Assembly: GCF_900637665.1 (NCBI RefSeq)
Contig: NZ_LR134386.1
Location: 5,200,501 to 5,264,500 of the forward strand
Source of the DNA: Chryseobacterium nakagawai
GTDB lineage: Bacteria; Bacteroidota; Bacteroidia; Flavobacteriales; Weeksellaceae
Reading direction: 5' to 3'
Length of the DNA stretch: 64,000 nucleotides
A program made the translations under genes and the position numbers. The notes under the pieces are model-generated. The model ran no database searches, was not told the DNA's origin, and worked only from the letters and a program-made list of their open reading frames with translations. Below, one piece after another: positions 25,828-35,098 of this stretch. The stretch's first letter is position 1, and each line of letters opens with the position of its first letter.

Positions 25828-26670
25828 TTATTCAAAGTTCATAGTAAATGGTACGCTATAGTAAGATCTAACGCTCTCCCCGTTTCTTTTCGCAGGAGTC
25901 CATTTTTTAAGTTTCTTAACTACACGAATTGCTTCATTGTTGAAGTCGCTATTTGGAGATTTCTCTTCAATAGTAACTGCAGAAACAGTTCCATCTTTTT
26001 CTACAACGAACTTAAGCTTAGCTTTAAGTGTACCTTCACCTCCTTCCATTAATGAAGTATCGAAGTTTTCTCCTAAGAACTTTCTTAATGCACCCATACC
26101 TCCAGGATATTCTGCAGACTGGTCTACATCTTTGTAGATTTCATTAGGGTTATTCGATTTCACTTCTACAGTAGCAGTTTTTGTTCCTGTAGATGGTGGT
26201 GGTGGTGGTGGTGTATAAGCCGGAGCTTTTACTCCCTCCTGATTATTCAAACCAGTTGTAGTTTCCAACTGCTTAGAAATTGGTGGAGGTGGAGTTTCAA
26301 TTTTCGGAGCTTTTACAGGCTCAGGAACCACGTTCTGGATTACCTCAATTTTTGGTTCCTCTTTTGGAGGTGGAGGTGGTGGAGGTGGTTCTTCTTCTTT
26401 AGGTTGCTCAATAATCGGGTCCTCTTCCTCAATATTCAAAAGATCTGCCTTAACTTCTGTCTTAGGCGGAGCTGTAAGATTCTTAATTGTAAGATAGATG
26501 AACGGAGACAAAGCTACCAAAAGGAATATAGATGTTCCGACAATAAAAGATTTTGTCAGAAGTCTAGGATACTGATGTCTAAGATCATAGGCACCATATT
26601 CCTTGTTTCTATTTTCAAATACAATCTCGTCTAAAGTAAGATTCTGATTGTATACATTTTCATCTGCCAT
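25828..26670 (-). CDS. tonB: Energy transducer TonB
   Basis: The 280-residue protein has a cytoplasmic N-terminus starting MADENVYNQNLTLDEIVFEN and one membrane helix (FIVGTSIFLLVALSPFIYL). A Pro/Glu-rich periplasmic arm with several PPPPPP tracts follows. The C-terminal TonB domain begins near EYPGGMGALRKFLGENF and ends VRSYYSVPFTMNFE. It passes proton-motive energy to outer-membrane TonB-dependent receptors. It lies downstream of exbB and two exbD genes with short gaps, all on the minus strand. Confidence 0.95.
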   Translation of the reverse strand: MADENVYNQNLTLDEIVFENRNKEYGAYDLRHQYPRLLTKSFIVGTSIFLLVALSPFIYLTIKNLTAPPKTEVKADLLNIEEEDPIIEQPKEEEPPPPPPPPKEEPKIEVIQNVVPEPVKAPKIETPPPPISKQLETTTGLNNQEGVKAPAYTPPPPPPSTGTKTATVEVKSNNPNEIYKDVDQSAEYPGGMGALRKFLGENFDTSLMEGGEGTLKAKLKFVVEKDGTVSAVTIEEKSPNSDFNNEAIRVVKKLKKWTPAKRNGESVRSYYSVPFTMNFE

Positions 26671-26697
26671 AGATAAAATAACAATTTTATGGTTAAA

Positions 26698-27264
26698 TTA
26701 CTTTGTAGCAGCCGGTGCAGCAGCACCACCTACTTTCTTCTCATAAACAGCTTTTTCCCAAGGCTTGATATCAGTAACACCGTACTGCTCACTTTTGGTA
26801 ATTGCCATTTCATCAAGAATATCAACAAAGTTCTTATATACAGCATCGTCAGTTGGCTTAATGATCACCGTAAATTTACTTTGATCTGCAGCTCTAGATT
26901 TTGCCTGCTCAATTACTTTTCTAATTCCTTCTCTGTCAAAACTAGTTTCCATAAGAGTTTGGTCATTCAAGGAAGTTTGATCCTGCTGGTGCCAAAATAC
27001 TTTATTGTCTTTTCCTAGTAATATAGAAATTGAATTTGAAAGTTTAATTTCTGTTGGAGGTGGTTTTTGTTTATCATCTTTCGGCTTAGCCGGAAGACCC
27101 AAATCCATCACATTCGGTTTACTAAACGTTGACGTAAACATAAAGAACATCAATAGTAAGAAATTAAGGTCAACCATCGGAGTCATATCGACTCTGGGGT
27201 TGTTTTTCTTGGATCGAACCTTGCCACCCTTGGCACTCTTATCCTGTACTTGTACTTCTGCCAT
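26698..27264 (-). CDS. exbD: ExbD/TolR family biopolymer transport protein (copy 1)
   Basis: The 188-residue inner-membrane protein has one N-terminal helix with the functional Asp in DMTPMVDLNFLLLMFFMF. A periplasmic domain follows with FTVIIKPTDDAVYKNFVDIL and a C-terminal YGVTDIKPWE. It is about 45 residues longer than E. coli ExbD. It is paralogous to the orphan ExbD at 45498-46013 and more distantly to the adjacent ExbD. It forms the channel with ExbB and passes energy to TonB. Confidence 0.95.
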   Translation of the reverse strand: MAEVQVQDKSAKGGKVRSKKNNPRVDMTPMVDLNFLLLMFFMFTSTFSKPNVMDLGLPAKPKDDKQKPPPTEIKLSNSISILLGKDNKVFWHQQDQTSLNDQTLMETSFDREGIRKVIEQAKSRAADQSKFTVIIKPTDDAVYKNFVDILDEMAITKSEQYGVTDIKPWEKAVYEKKVGGAAAPAATK

Positions 27265-27274
27265 TTCTTATTAA

Positions 27275-27883
27275 TTATTCATTAGGTTTACCTTCTTGTG
27301 ATGTAATCAACCAAAATTTAAGAAAATCAATATCTCTTAAACCCTCAAATAGGCTTTTAACTTTAGGGTACTTTGTTGTAACGTCACCTTTAATGGCTAA
27401 CTTGTAGTCAGGGTTAACGCTTAAACTTTCTTTTACCCAATCAATTAATTGCTTATTTGTACTATCCATAGGAATCCCTGAAGGACTCTTGTAATTTTTC
27501 TGCTCATCTTCAGGCAAATCCAAATACCCTTTTAATTGGTTCATTGGAACTCCAATAGCCTGAACTTTCTGGAAAGCTGCTTTTTGATTATTATCAAAAG
27601 TAACGCCATACTTCTGACCCATTTTATCTAAAAGTGCAAGTCTTTCTGATGCATTTTCTACTGGCTGGAAATAAAATTTCCCGTCCGGTGTAGCATTGAT
27701 AGTCATTAAACTAGCATCAGGAAGTAATTTTTCCGAAATTGAAGATGGCGGTTTGATCTGCTCCACATCAGGTTTTTTAAACTGCGTGGTCATAATAAAG
27801 AATGTAAGTAATAGGAACGTAACGTCGCACATCGCGGTCATGTCCGTAACTACTCCATGTCTTTTTGGTTTAATTCTCGCCAT
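27275..27883 (-). CDS. exbD: ExbD/TolR family biopolymer transport protein (copy 2)
   Basis: This is a 202-residue ExbD variant. The membrane helix is TAMCDVTFLLLTFFIMTTQF, so the channel Asp is kept but the usual TPMVD is TAMCD. The periplasmic part is longer, with an insertion around GVPMNQLKGYLDLPEDEQKN. Having two different ExbD subunits between exbB and tonB is usual for Bacteroidetes. Gaps are 10 bases to the next gene and 57 to exbB. Confidence 0.93.
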   Translation of the reverse strand: MARIKPKRHGVVTDMTAMCDVTFLLLTFFIMTTQFKKPDVEQIKPPSSISEKLLPDASLMTINATPDGKFYFQPVENASERLALLDKMGQKYGVTFDNNQKAAFQKVQAIGVPMNQLKGYLDLPEDEQKNYKSPSGIPMDSTNKQLIDWVKESLSVNPDYKLAIKGDVTTKYPKVKSLFEGLRDIDFLKFWLITSQEGKPNE

Positions 27884-27940
27884 TATTTTTTATATAATTA
27901 TTTTTTAAACTTCTTTTATTGTGCAAAACACAGTTCCATC

Positions 27941-28804
27941 TTAGTGGAATTCAGCAAAAGACTGTTGGATGCTCATAGCGATCTCGTCGATCTTATAAGT
28001 TAATCCGTCAATTTTAGAAGTAAAGAAGTTATAAAGAATAATTGCTACTGCAGAAGTACCAATACCTAATGCCGTGTTGATCAAGGCTTCAGAGATACCG
28101 ATTGATAGAGCTGCTGCATCTGGAGTACCTCCTCCAGCACCTAATGCGAAGAATGCTCTAATCATCCCGATTACCGTTCCTAGTAGTGCTACTAACGTTG
28201 CAACAGTACCTAAAGTGGAAAGGATCATCATGTTTTTCTCAAGCATTGGCATCTCAAGAGTTGTAGCTTCTTCGATAGCTTTGTTAAGTGCTACCATCTT
28301 CTGCTCTTTATTTAAAGTAGTATCGTGAGCAAGTGCTTTGTAAGTCGTAAGACCTTCTTTTACAACATTTCCTACAGAACCTTGTTGTCTGTCGCATTCT
28401 TCTAAAGCTTCGTCAATCTTGTTTCCGTTTAGTAAGCTTCTTACTTTTACTACAAAGTTGTCTACGCTACCTGTACCTGAAGCTTTGTTTAATACAAAGT
28501 ATCTTTCAAATGAGAAAACAATTACAGTAATCATGAATGTTACAAGTAATGGTACAATAATACCTCCCATATAGATCATCCCTAAGAATCCTTCTGGGTG
28601 CATCTCTTTACCTTCTACATCAGAAAAAGCAACTGATGCTCCTGCTAATCTTGGATCAGCTTTAAAATTACCTGGATTACCTAAAACGAATAACCAAATA
28701 CAAATCCCTATAACTAATAGGATAGGAATAATAATAGCCGGATTTAAACCTCCCGCCTTTCTAGCAACTACTTGCTCATCATTTTTTGAAACATTCATTT
28801 CCAT
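27941..28804 (-). CDS. exbB: MotA/TolQ/ExbB proton channel family protein
   Basis: The 287-residue protein has an N-terminal membrane segment (PAIIIPILLVIGICIWLFV), a second one near IIVPLLVTFMITVIVFSF and the conserved double-helix core. That core contains LLGTVIGMIRAFFALGAGGG and LINTALGIGTSAVAIILYNF. The ExbB pentamer forms a proton channel with ExbD in the inner membrane. First gene of the operon; the ATG at 28804 and one two codons later are both possible. A TAATTTTG box lies 50 bases upstream. Confidence 0.94.
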   Translation of the reverse strand: MEMNVSKNDEQVVARKAGGLNPAIIIPILLVIGICIWLFVLGNPGNFKADPRLAGASVAFSDVEGKEMHPEGFLGMIYMGGIIVPLLVTFMITVIVFSFERYFVLNKASGTGSVDNFVVKVRSLLNGNKIDEALEECDRQQGSVGNVVKEGLTTYKALAHDTTLNKEQKMVALNKAIEEATTLEMPMLEKNMMILSTLGTVATLVALLGTVIGMIRAFFALGAGGGTPDAAALSIGISEALINTALGIGTSAVAIILYNFFTSKIDGLTYKIDEIAMSIQQSFAEFH

Positions 28805-28854
28805 ATTTAACTAAATTATATTGTTTTAAAATTTTACAGGGTGTAAATTAAAGG

Positions 28855-28862
28855 CAAAATTA
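28855..28862 (-). promoter_or_regulatory. -7 promoter element for the exbB operon
   Basis: TAATTTTG on the minus strand matches TAnnTTTG. It lies 50 bases upstream of exbB, in a very AT-rich 240-base gap after leuS that holds no ORF. Confidence 0.5.
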
Positions 28863-29044
28863 ATTAAAATGCAAGAGTCTTAATTAAACATTTTGCTTTT
28901 TTTTCATAAAGAAATTTTAATACGATTTTGATATTATAATTATTCGTAAAAATTTTATTTATTTTTCTTAAAATTAACATTTGGATTAAAAAATCAAAAA
29001 AATAAGACACCCATTTTTTTTAATTTCCCAATGTTAATTTTTTT

Positions 29045-31858
29045 TTAAATTACGATATTCACAATACGGTGAGGGACTACAATGATTTTTTTAGGGGTTT
29101 TGCCCTCCAAAATCTGTTGCATTTTCTCATTTGAAATCACCAAATCTTCTACCTCCTTAGCAGATAATTGAGCTGAAAGAGAAATTTTGAACTTCATTTT
29201 ACCATTTACACTTACCGGATACTCAATTTCATCCTCGATTAGATAATCTTCGTTTAATGCCGGAAACTTCTCGAATTCGATAGAGGTACCATGTCCCAAT
29301 AAACTCCACAATTCTTCACAGATGTGGGGTGCATATGGAGAGATGATAACGGCTAACGGCTCTAAAATATTGCGTTTGTTACATTTTAATTTCTGAAGTT
29401 CATTTACAGCAATCATAAATGATGATACTGAGGTATTGAATGAGAAGTTTTCAATATCATAAACAACTTTCTTTATTAAGGTATGTAAAACTTTATACTC
29501 AGCTTTTGTAGGCTCTTCATCAGAAACTTCAAATACATCTCCATTGAAATAAAGATTCCAGAATTTTTTAAGGAAACCATATACTCCGCTTAGTCCTTGT
29601 GTATTCCAAGGCTTGGATTGCTCTAATGGTCCTAAGAACATTTCATATAATCTTAACCCGTCTGCTCCATATTCTTCACAGATATCATCAGGGTTTACTA
29701 CATTGTATTTTGACTTGGACATTTTTTCTACTTCGCGGTCTGTGATGTATTTTCCATCTTCCAAAATAAATTCTGCATGAGCATAGTCTGGTCTCCATGC
29801 TTTGAATGCTTCAGTATCCAATTCATCAGATGTTCCTTTTAATAAAGCTACATCAACATGGATCTGCTGAGTCTGATATTGGTTTGCTAAATTTTTAGAC
29901 ACATATTGATTAGTACCGTCAATTCTATATACGAATGCACTCATCCCAAGGATCATCCCCTGATTGATTAATTTCTGAAAAGGTTCATCATGATTGATAT
30001 ATCCTCTGTCTTTTAAGAACATATTCCAGAAACGGGAATACAATAAGTGACCCGTTGCGTGCTCACTACCTCCTATATATAAGTCTACCTGTCCCCAATA
30101 ATCTGAAAGGTTCTTTGCACTGAATTCTCCATCATTTTGCGGATCCATATATCTAAGGAAATACCAAGAGCTTCCAGCCCAACCTGGCATAGTAGATAAT
30201 TCTAATGGGAATATTGTTTGGTCATCAATTAAATCTGTAGAAACGACTTTCTTATTCACCTCATCCCATGCAAATGTTTTAGCATTTCCTAGTGGTGGAT
30301 CTCCATCTTCGGTTGGTAAATATTTTTCAACTTCAGGAAGTTCTAATGGTAATGCAGAAACGGGTAATGTGTATGGCATTCCATCCTTATAATATATAGG
30401 AACCGGTTCTCCCCAATACCGTTGTCTGGAGAAAATAGCATCACGTTGTCTGTAGTTCGTCGTTCCGTGACCGATACCTTTCGTTTCAATTTCAGAAATT
30501 ATTTTGGACTTGGCATCAGCATAATGTAATCCGTTTAAGAAATCTGAGTTTACACAAACAGAGTCTTTAGAGTCAAAAGAATTTTCCTGAACATCTTCTT
30601 CTGTTTCAACTACTTTTTTAATTTCTAAATTAAATTTCTTTGCAAATCTGTGGTCGCGTTCGTCATGGGCAGGAACTGCCATTACAGCTCCTGTTCCATA
30701 TCCCATCAATACATAATCTGAAATATAGATTGGCATTTTTTCTCCGCTGAACGGATTGATTGCATAACTTCCCGTGAAAGCTCCGCTCACGTTTTTCACG
30801 TCAGACATTCTGTCTCTTTCGGTTTTCTTGGAAGTTTCTTCTATATAAGTATCTACTTCTGCTTTTTGAGCCTCTGTAGTAATAGTATCCACTAAAGGAT
30901 TTTCCGGAGCCAACACCATAAAGGTTGCTCCAAAGATGGTATCAGGCCTTGTAGTGAAAACCTCTACAATTTCATTATGACCTTCTACCTGAAACTGAAC
31001 CTGTGCTCCCTGAGATTTCCCGATCCAGTATTCCTGAGCATCTTTCAACGGCTGTGGCCAGTCTAATGTAGAAAGACCTTGTAACAGTCTTTCAGAATAA
31101 GCAGAGATTCTCATACTCCACTGCATCATTTTCTTTTGGAATACAGGAAATCCTCCTCTTTCGGATTTTCCGTCTTTTATCTCATCATTTGCTAAAACAG
31201 TTCCCAAAGCAGGGCACCAGTTTACCGTCGTCTCTGCTCTGTAAGCAAGACGATAGTTTAATAAGATATCTTCTTTATCTATATCGGAAGCATTTGCCCA
31301 TTCTTCTGCGGTGAAATTCAATTCATCATTTTGATTGGCAATTAATCCTTCTGTTCCTTTTTCCTGAAAATGTTTGATTAAGGTCTCAATAGATTCTGCC
31401 TTATCTGTATTTTTATTATACCAAGAGTGATACAGCTCAATAAAGATCCACTGGGTCCATTTATAATAAGAGGCATCAGATGTTCTTACTTCTCTGCTCC
31501 AATCAAATGAGAATCCGATCTTTTTTAACTGTTCTTCGTATCTGTTAATATTTTGTTCTGTAGTAATAGCCGGATGCTGTCCTGTCTGGATTGCATACTG
31601 CTCAGCAGGAAGCCCGAAGCTATCATAACCTACCGGGTGGAGAACGTTAAACCCCTGGTGTCTTTTATATCTCGCATAGATATCTGACGCAATATATCCT
31701 AGCGGATGTCCTACGTGAAGTCCTGCTCCGGATGGGTACGGAAACATATCGAGTACATAAAATTTAGGTTTATCGGTATTGTTGGAAGTTTTATACGTTT
31801 GATTATCCTCCCAGTATTTCTGCCACTTTTTTTCTATCTGCTGATGATCGTAAAACAC
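29045..31858 (-). CDS. leuS: Leucine--tRNA ligase
   Basis: This class I synthetase of 937 residues is typical in length for Bacteroidetes LeuRS. The HIGH motif is in DMFPYPSGAGLHVGHPLGY and the KMSKS motif in EKMSKSKYNVVNPDDI. The CP1 editing domain includes TTRPDTIFGATFMVLAPENP. The start codon is GTG at 31858: no in-frame ATG lies between it and an upstream stop at 31886-31888, and the first internal Met is inside the HIGH region. The operon is monocistronic. Confidence 0.97.
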   Translation of the reverse strand: MFYDHQQIEKKWQKYWEDNQTYKTSNNTDKPKFYVLDMFPYPSGAGLHVGHPLGYIASDIYARYKRHQGFNVLHPVGYDSFGLPAEQYAIQTGQHPAITTEQNINRYEEQLKKIGFSFDWSREVRTSDASYYKWTQWIFIELYHSWYNKNTDKAESIETLIKHFQEKGTEGLIANQNDELNFTAEEWANASDIDKEDILLNYRLAYRAETTVNWCPALGTVLANDEIKDGKSERGGFPVFQKKMMQWSMRISAYSERLLQGLSTLDWPQPLKDAQEYWIGKSQGAQVQFQVEGHNEIVEVFTTRPDTIFGATFMVLAPENPLVDTITTEAQKAEVDTYIEETSKKTERDRMSDVKNVSGAFTGSYAINPFSGEKMPIYISDYVLMGYGTGAVMAVPAHDERDHRFAKKFNLEIKKVVETEEDVQENSFDSKDSVCVNSDFLNGLHYADAKSKIISEIETKGIGHGTTNYRQRDAIFSRQRYWGEPVPIYYKDGMPYTLPVSALPLELPEVEKYLPTEDGDPPLGNAKTFAWDEVNKKVVSTDLIDDQTIFPLELSTMPGWAGSSWYFLRYMDPQNDGEFSAKNLSDYWGQVDLYIGGSEHATGHLLYSRFWNMFLKDRGYINHDEPFQKLINQGMILGMSAFVYRIDGTNQYVSKNLANQYQTQQIHVDVALLKGTSDELDTEAFKAWRPDYAHAEFILEDGKYITDREVEKMSKSKYNVVNPDDICEEYGADGLRLYEMFLGPLEQSKPWNTQGLSGVYGFLKKFWNLYFNGDVFEVSDEEPTKAEYKVLHTLIKKVVYDIENFSFNTSVSSFMIAVNELQKLKCNKRNILEPLAVIISPYAPHICEELWSLLGHGTSIEFEKFPALNEDYLIEDEIEYPVSVNGKMKFKISLSAQLSAKEVEDLVISNEKMQQILEGKTPKKIIVVPHRIVNIVI

Positions 31859-31922
31859 TTTATATAGATGTTTATATGTTAGACTTTAATATCGAATTGT
31901 TTTTCTTGCAAAACAAGATTCA

Positions 31923-31930
31923 CAAAAATA
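31923..31930 (-). promoter_or_regulatory. -7 promoter element for leuS
   Basis: TATTTTTG on the minus strand is a full TAnnTTTG match, 64 bases upstream of the GTG start. No -33 box is clear. No leucine-rich leader peptide is visible. Confidence 0.5.
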
Positions 31931-31989
31931 ATGATTTTAAAGGAAATAGAAATTTAATTTATGATGAATTACCATTCCCTGTAAAACAG

Positions 31990-32015
31990 AAGGTCTCACC
32001 CGAAGATGAGACCTT
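31990..32015 (-). terminator. Terminator of the lipocalin-like gene
   Basis: A 9-bp perfect stem (aaggtctca / tgagacctt) with an 8-base loop lies 22 bases after the stop of the minus-strand gene. The T-run is weak, so efficiency is uncertain. Confidence 0.6.
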
Positions 32016-32037
32016 TATTATATCTTGAAGGACACTA

Positions 32038-32517
32038 TTAAGATTGAGGGTTCACTCTTTTAAAAGTAATAGTTCTTGTTTTGTATATCGTAGGATCTTC
32101 GGTTTCTTCTCTTATTGATAAATTGAGCGTTGTTGCATCCAGTGTCATAACTTTCGTATTCACAGGTGCTACCACTCCCTGATATTTGATCTGAAGGGTT
32201 TTACCGCTTTTATCATATGAGTATGTAAAGTTTTTATCAGGTAAAATATTACAGGCTGTTCCTGTAGTAGGATCCTCCACATCTATTCTTTTCCCGGTTA
32301 TTTCCGTACTGAACCACCATCTGGATTGTTTCTGACAGTCGGTATATGTAATCACATCTGAAATTGGCTGCTCCCCTACCTCAACGGTAGTAACCACCTC
32401 TTTTAGCGGTTGCCAGAGTCCAATAACAGGTTCATCTATAACAATATCATTGCTATTATTACAGCCGGTAGTTACCAATAATGATAAACCAAAAAATAGT
32501 AGTGCTAATTTCTTCAT
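32038..32517 (-). CDS. Lipocalin-like lipoprotein
   Basis: The 159-residue product has a signal peptide with lipobox LVTTGC and a small beta-rich domain. The pattern VIGLWQPLKEVVTT near the start, NFTYSYDKSGKTLQI in the middle and a final TRTITFKRV strand resemble the lipocalin-like proteins that are numerous in Flavobacteriia. The pair Cys-Gln-Lys and TACNI could form a disulfide. The ligand is unknown. It is transcribed alone. Confidence 0.75.
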   Translation of the reverse strand: MKKLALLFFGLSLLVTTGCNNSNDIVIDEPVIGLWQPLKEVVTTVEVGEQPISDVITYTDCQKQSRWWFSTEITGKRIDVEDPTTGTACNILPDKNFTYSYDKSGKTLQIKYQGVVAPVNTKVMTLDATTLNLSIREETEDPTIYKTRTITFKRVNPQS

Positions 32518-32692
32518 AGATCAATTTTTTCAAGCGCTAAAATTATAATTTTTTTGATTTATATTACTATTTTTTGTGAAAAATTATTTCATCGGCTTTT
32601 ATTTATACATATTTTAAAACAGTAAGAGGCCATATTGCCTTTATTTAACAAATTTTGAACATACGAAAACATCTCCGTTTTATTAAAAAAGT

Positions 32693-32700
32693 TATTTTTG
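32693..32700 (+). promoter_or_regulatory. -7 promoter element for the acyltransferase gene
   Basis: TATTTTTG is a full TAnnTTTG match, 15 bases before the ATG at 32716. Confidence 0.55.
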
Positions 32701-32715
32701 TAGGAAAGAAAAAAA

Positions 32716-33693
32716 ATGCAGGCTATAACGAAAAACAATTTTGACTTCATCCGTGTTCTCCTCGCTTTCATTGTCTTTGTTGGACATTTGGGTGCGCTTA
32801 GCGCCTCTGAAAAGCTTTTATTTTTAACACACAGCCCTGTTGAAGTTGCCGTTTTTTCGTTTTTCATTGTGAGTGGTTTCTTAATTGCAAGAAGCTACGA
32901 AAGGTCTTCCAGCCTAAAAAGCTACGCTAAAAAGAGATTCAACAGGATTGTCCCCGCTTATTTACTTGTTGTATTCCTTTGCGCTATATTGCTAAGTCTG
33001 GTAAGTACTTTACCTTTCTCTGAATATTTCAGCAATACACAGGTGTACAAATATCTGTTCTGGAATTCAATATTCCTCAACTTTAAAGCTCCATGGCTTC
33101 CAGGTGTATTTGGAAATCAGGCCGTAAACGGGGCTTTGTGGACACTTAAGATAGAAATGTGTTTTTACATAGCCGTTCCCCTGATGTTTTTACTTTTTGG
33201 AAAAAATAATAAATACCGCACCACCAGTCTGATTGTTCTATATTTCCTATCTCTGGTTTACCTCAATTATTTTGAAATGGCTGGAAAAGCAGCGCTTTCA
33301 AGACAGCTTCCAGGTTCATTATGCTATTTTATTGGCGGAATGCTTCTGTATTTTCATTTTGATAAGTTTATTCAGCATAAAAATACCCTATTCATTGTTG
33401 CTATCCTTACGGTTTGGATTGATCTTATTTTTAAAATAAAACTATTCTCGCCTATGATGATTAGTATTATTGTTCTGTACATTGCTTATTCTTTTAAGTT
33501 CCTAAATAATTTTGGAAAATACGGGGATTTTACATACGGAATCTATATCTTCCACTTCCCTATCATCAGGGTATTTGCTACTTTAGGACTTTTTGCTAAT
33601 TACAACCCATATCTCATGAGTATTCTATGTATGTTTGTAGTTATTGGAATAGGAATCGCTTCATGGCACCTTTATGAAAAAAGATTTTTATAA
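32716..33693 (+). CDS. Acyltransferase family 3 (OafA/YrhL type) membrane protein
   Basis: The 325-residue polytopic inner-membrane protein has about ten hydrophobic helices. The N-terminal NNFDFIRVLLAFIVFVGHLG carries the family Arg and the His of helix 1. The loop RFNRIVPAYLLVVFLC is the characteristic RxxRIxPxY motif. Members O-acylate surface sugars such as LPS O-antigen, exopolysaccharide or peptidoglycan. It is followed after 23 bases by a glycosyltransferase gene, which supports a surface-glycan role. Confidence 0.9.
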   Translation: MQAITKNNFDFIRVLLAFIVFVGHLGALSASEKLLFLTHSPVEVAVFSFFIVSGFLIARSYERSSSLKSYAKKRFNRIVPAYLLVVFLCAILLSLVSTLPFSEYFSNTQVYKYLFWNSIFLNFKAPWLPGVFGNQAVNGALWTLKIEMCFYIAVPLMFLLFGKNNKYRTTSLIVLYFLSLVYLNYFEMAGKAALSRQLPGSLCYFIGGMLLYFHFDKFIQHKNTLFIVAILTVWIDLIFKIKLFSPMMISIIVLYIAYSFKFLNNFGKYGDFTYGIYIFHFPIIRVFATLGLFANYNPYLMSILCMFVVIGIGIASWHLYEKRFL

Positions 33694-33716
33694 TTTTACC
33701 GATATTTACAACACGA

Positions 33717-34472
33717 ATGAAAGACCTGGTCTCCATTATCACTCCCAGTTACAATGCTGCTGATTTTATAGAAGAAACGATACAGTCTGTTCTTAACCAA
33801 ACCTATGAAAACTGGGAATGGCTGATTACTGATGACCTTTCTAAAGATAACACGGTTGAAATAATCAGAAAATACAATGATCCAAGAATCAAACTTCAGG
33901 TTCTGGAAAAAAACGGCGGTGCAGGGAATGCAAGAAACAACAGCCTTGAGAGAGCTGAGGGCCGATATATTGCCTTTCTGGATTCTGATGACTTCTGGTA
34001 TCCTGAGTATCTTGAGACCATGACGGATTACATGCAGGAGCACAATGCAGAACTTGTCTACTGTAATTATTCAAGATGTGATGAGCAGCTTCAACCCATA
34101 TTAAAAGATTTTCTTGCGGATAAAATTGTCAATTTCTCCAATCTATTGAAAACTTGCAGGCTAGCTCCAGTTTCTACGATGTATGATACTAAACGAGTCG
34201 GAAAGTTTCTATTTCCTGTAAAAAGTAAGCGTGAAGATCATGTTATGTGGTTAAATCTGCTGAAAGTAATTCCGGAAGGAATGCCTATCAATAAAACAAT
34301 GGCAAAATACAGAATGCGTGAGAATAGTGTTTCCAGAAATAAAAAAAATATCATTAAAGACCAGTATCTAGTATATAAGGACTTTATGGGATTCTCCACT
34401 TTAAAATCATTGTATTATACCGCAAACTGGGCAGTAAACGGATTCATGAAATATTCAAAAATATTCAACTAA
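33717..34472 (+). CDS. Glycosyltransferase family 2 protein
   Basis: The 251-residue protein is a GT-A fold enzyme. The start VSIITPSYNAADFIEETIQS is followed by WLITDDLSKDNT and the metal-binding DxD in AFLDSDDFWYPEYLE. The later EDHVMWLNLL holds the probable catalytic-base region. No membrane segments, so it likely acts at the cytosolic membrane face. The stop overlaps the next start by one base (TAATG). The sugar cannot be told. Confidence 0.92.
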   Translation: MKDLVSIITPSYNAADFIEETIQSVLNQTYENWEWLITDDLSKDNTVEIIRKYNDPRIKLQVLEKNGGAGNARNNSLERAEGRYIAFLDSDDFWYPEYLETMTDYMQEHNAELVYCNYSRCDEQLQPILKDFLADKIVNFSNLLKTCRLAPVSTMYDTKRVGKFLFPVKSKREDHVMWLNLLKVIPEGMPINKTMAKYRMRENSVSRNKKNIIKDQYLVYKDFMGFSTLKSLYYTANWAVNGFMKYSKIFN

Positions 34473-35098
34473 TGGAGTATTCAAAAGAGTTTAAAGCGGC
34501 ATTGAGTGCTTTTTCAAGTACAGAGAAGGATAAACTTATTTTCAGGCTTCTGAGAAAGGATAAATTATTATCTAAAAAGCTATATTTCGAACTTATTGAT
34601 CCGGAAACTACCGACGATAAGAGAAATGCTATGGAACAAAATGTAGAGGAAAAAATTATTTTGGCGTCAAAATATATTGGTAACACTAAATATTTCCTGA
34701 CTATCATCAGAAAAATCAGTGCCGAAATTACTGAACACATCAAAATAACAACAGATAAATTCGGGGAAGTATCCCTGAACCTTCTGATGATTGATAAAAT
34801 ATTAGATCACAATAATGATCTGAGTAGACAACGGTTTGATAATGTTTACAAACTTTACATTTATATCATCAATAAAGTATTCAAGTCTCTCACTATAATT
34901 AAAAAACTGGATGAAGATTATTGGATGGAATTTGATGAAATTTTAAGACCCATACAGCAAAAAATATCTGAAAATCATTATCTCCAAAAACTATGCATTA
35001 ACAATGGTCTTGATTTCAACTGGTTTGAGTGTGACCGTATTCCTGACAATATTGATCAAATCATGAAGGACATAAAGGGCCAGGGATTCTTAAGATAG
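34472..35098 (+). CDS. Conserved hypothetical helical protein
   Basis: The 208-residue, charged, mostly helical protein starts MEYSKEFKAALSAFSSTEKD. I recognise no domain or catalytic motif and see no membrane segment. It is coupled to the preceding glycosyltransferase gene by a one-base overlap, yet its sequence (KDKLIFRLLRKDKLLSKKLY, KISAEITEHIKITTDKFGEV) does not resemble glycan enzymes. Its last 9 bases overlap the convergent waaA gene. Confidence 0.8.
   Translation: MEYSKEFKAALSAFSSTEKDKLIFRLLRKDKLLSKKLYFELIDPETTDDKRNAMEQNVEEKIILASKYIGNTKYFLTIIRKISAEITEHIKITTDKFGEVSLNLLMIDKILDHNNDLSRQRFDNVYKLYIYIINKVFKSLTIIKKLDEDYWMEFDEILRPIQQKISENHYLQKLCINNGLDFNWFECDRIPDNIDQIMKDIKGQGFLR

Noticed and set aside
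26190..26400. GGTGGTGGTGG-type repeats
   Set aside because: These are proline-codon tracts of the TonB periplasmic arm read on the other strand, not a satellite or CRISPR-like array.
31859..32037. Attenuator or leader peptide before leuS
   Set aside because: No Leu-rich short ORF or alternating hairpins were seen. The hairpin at 31990-32015 fits as the terminator of the lipocalin-like gene.
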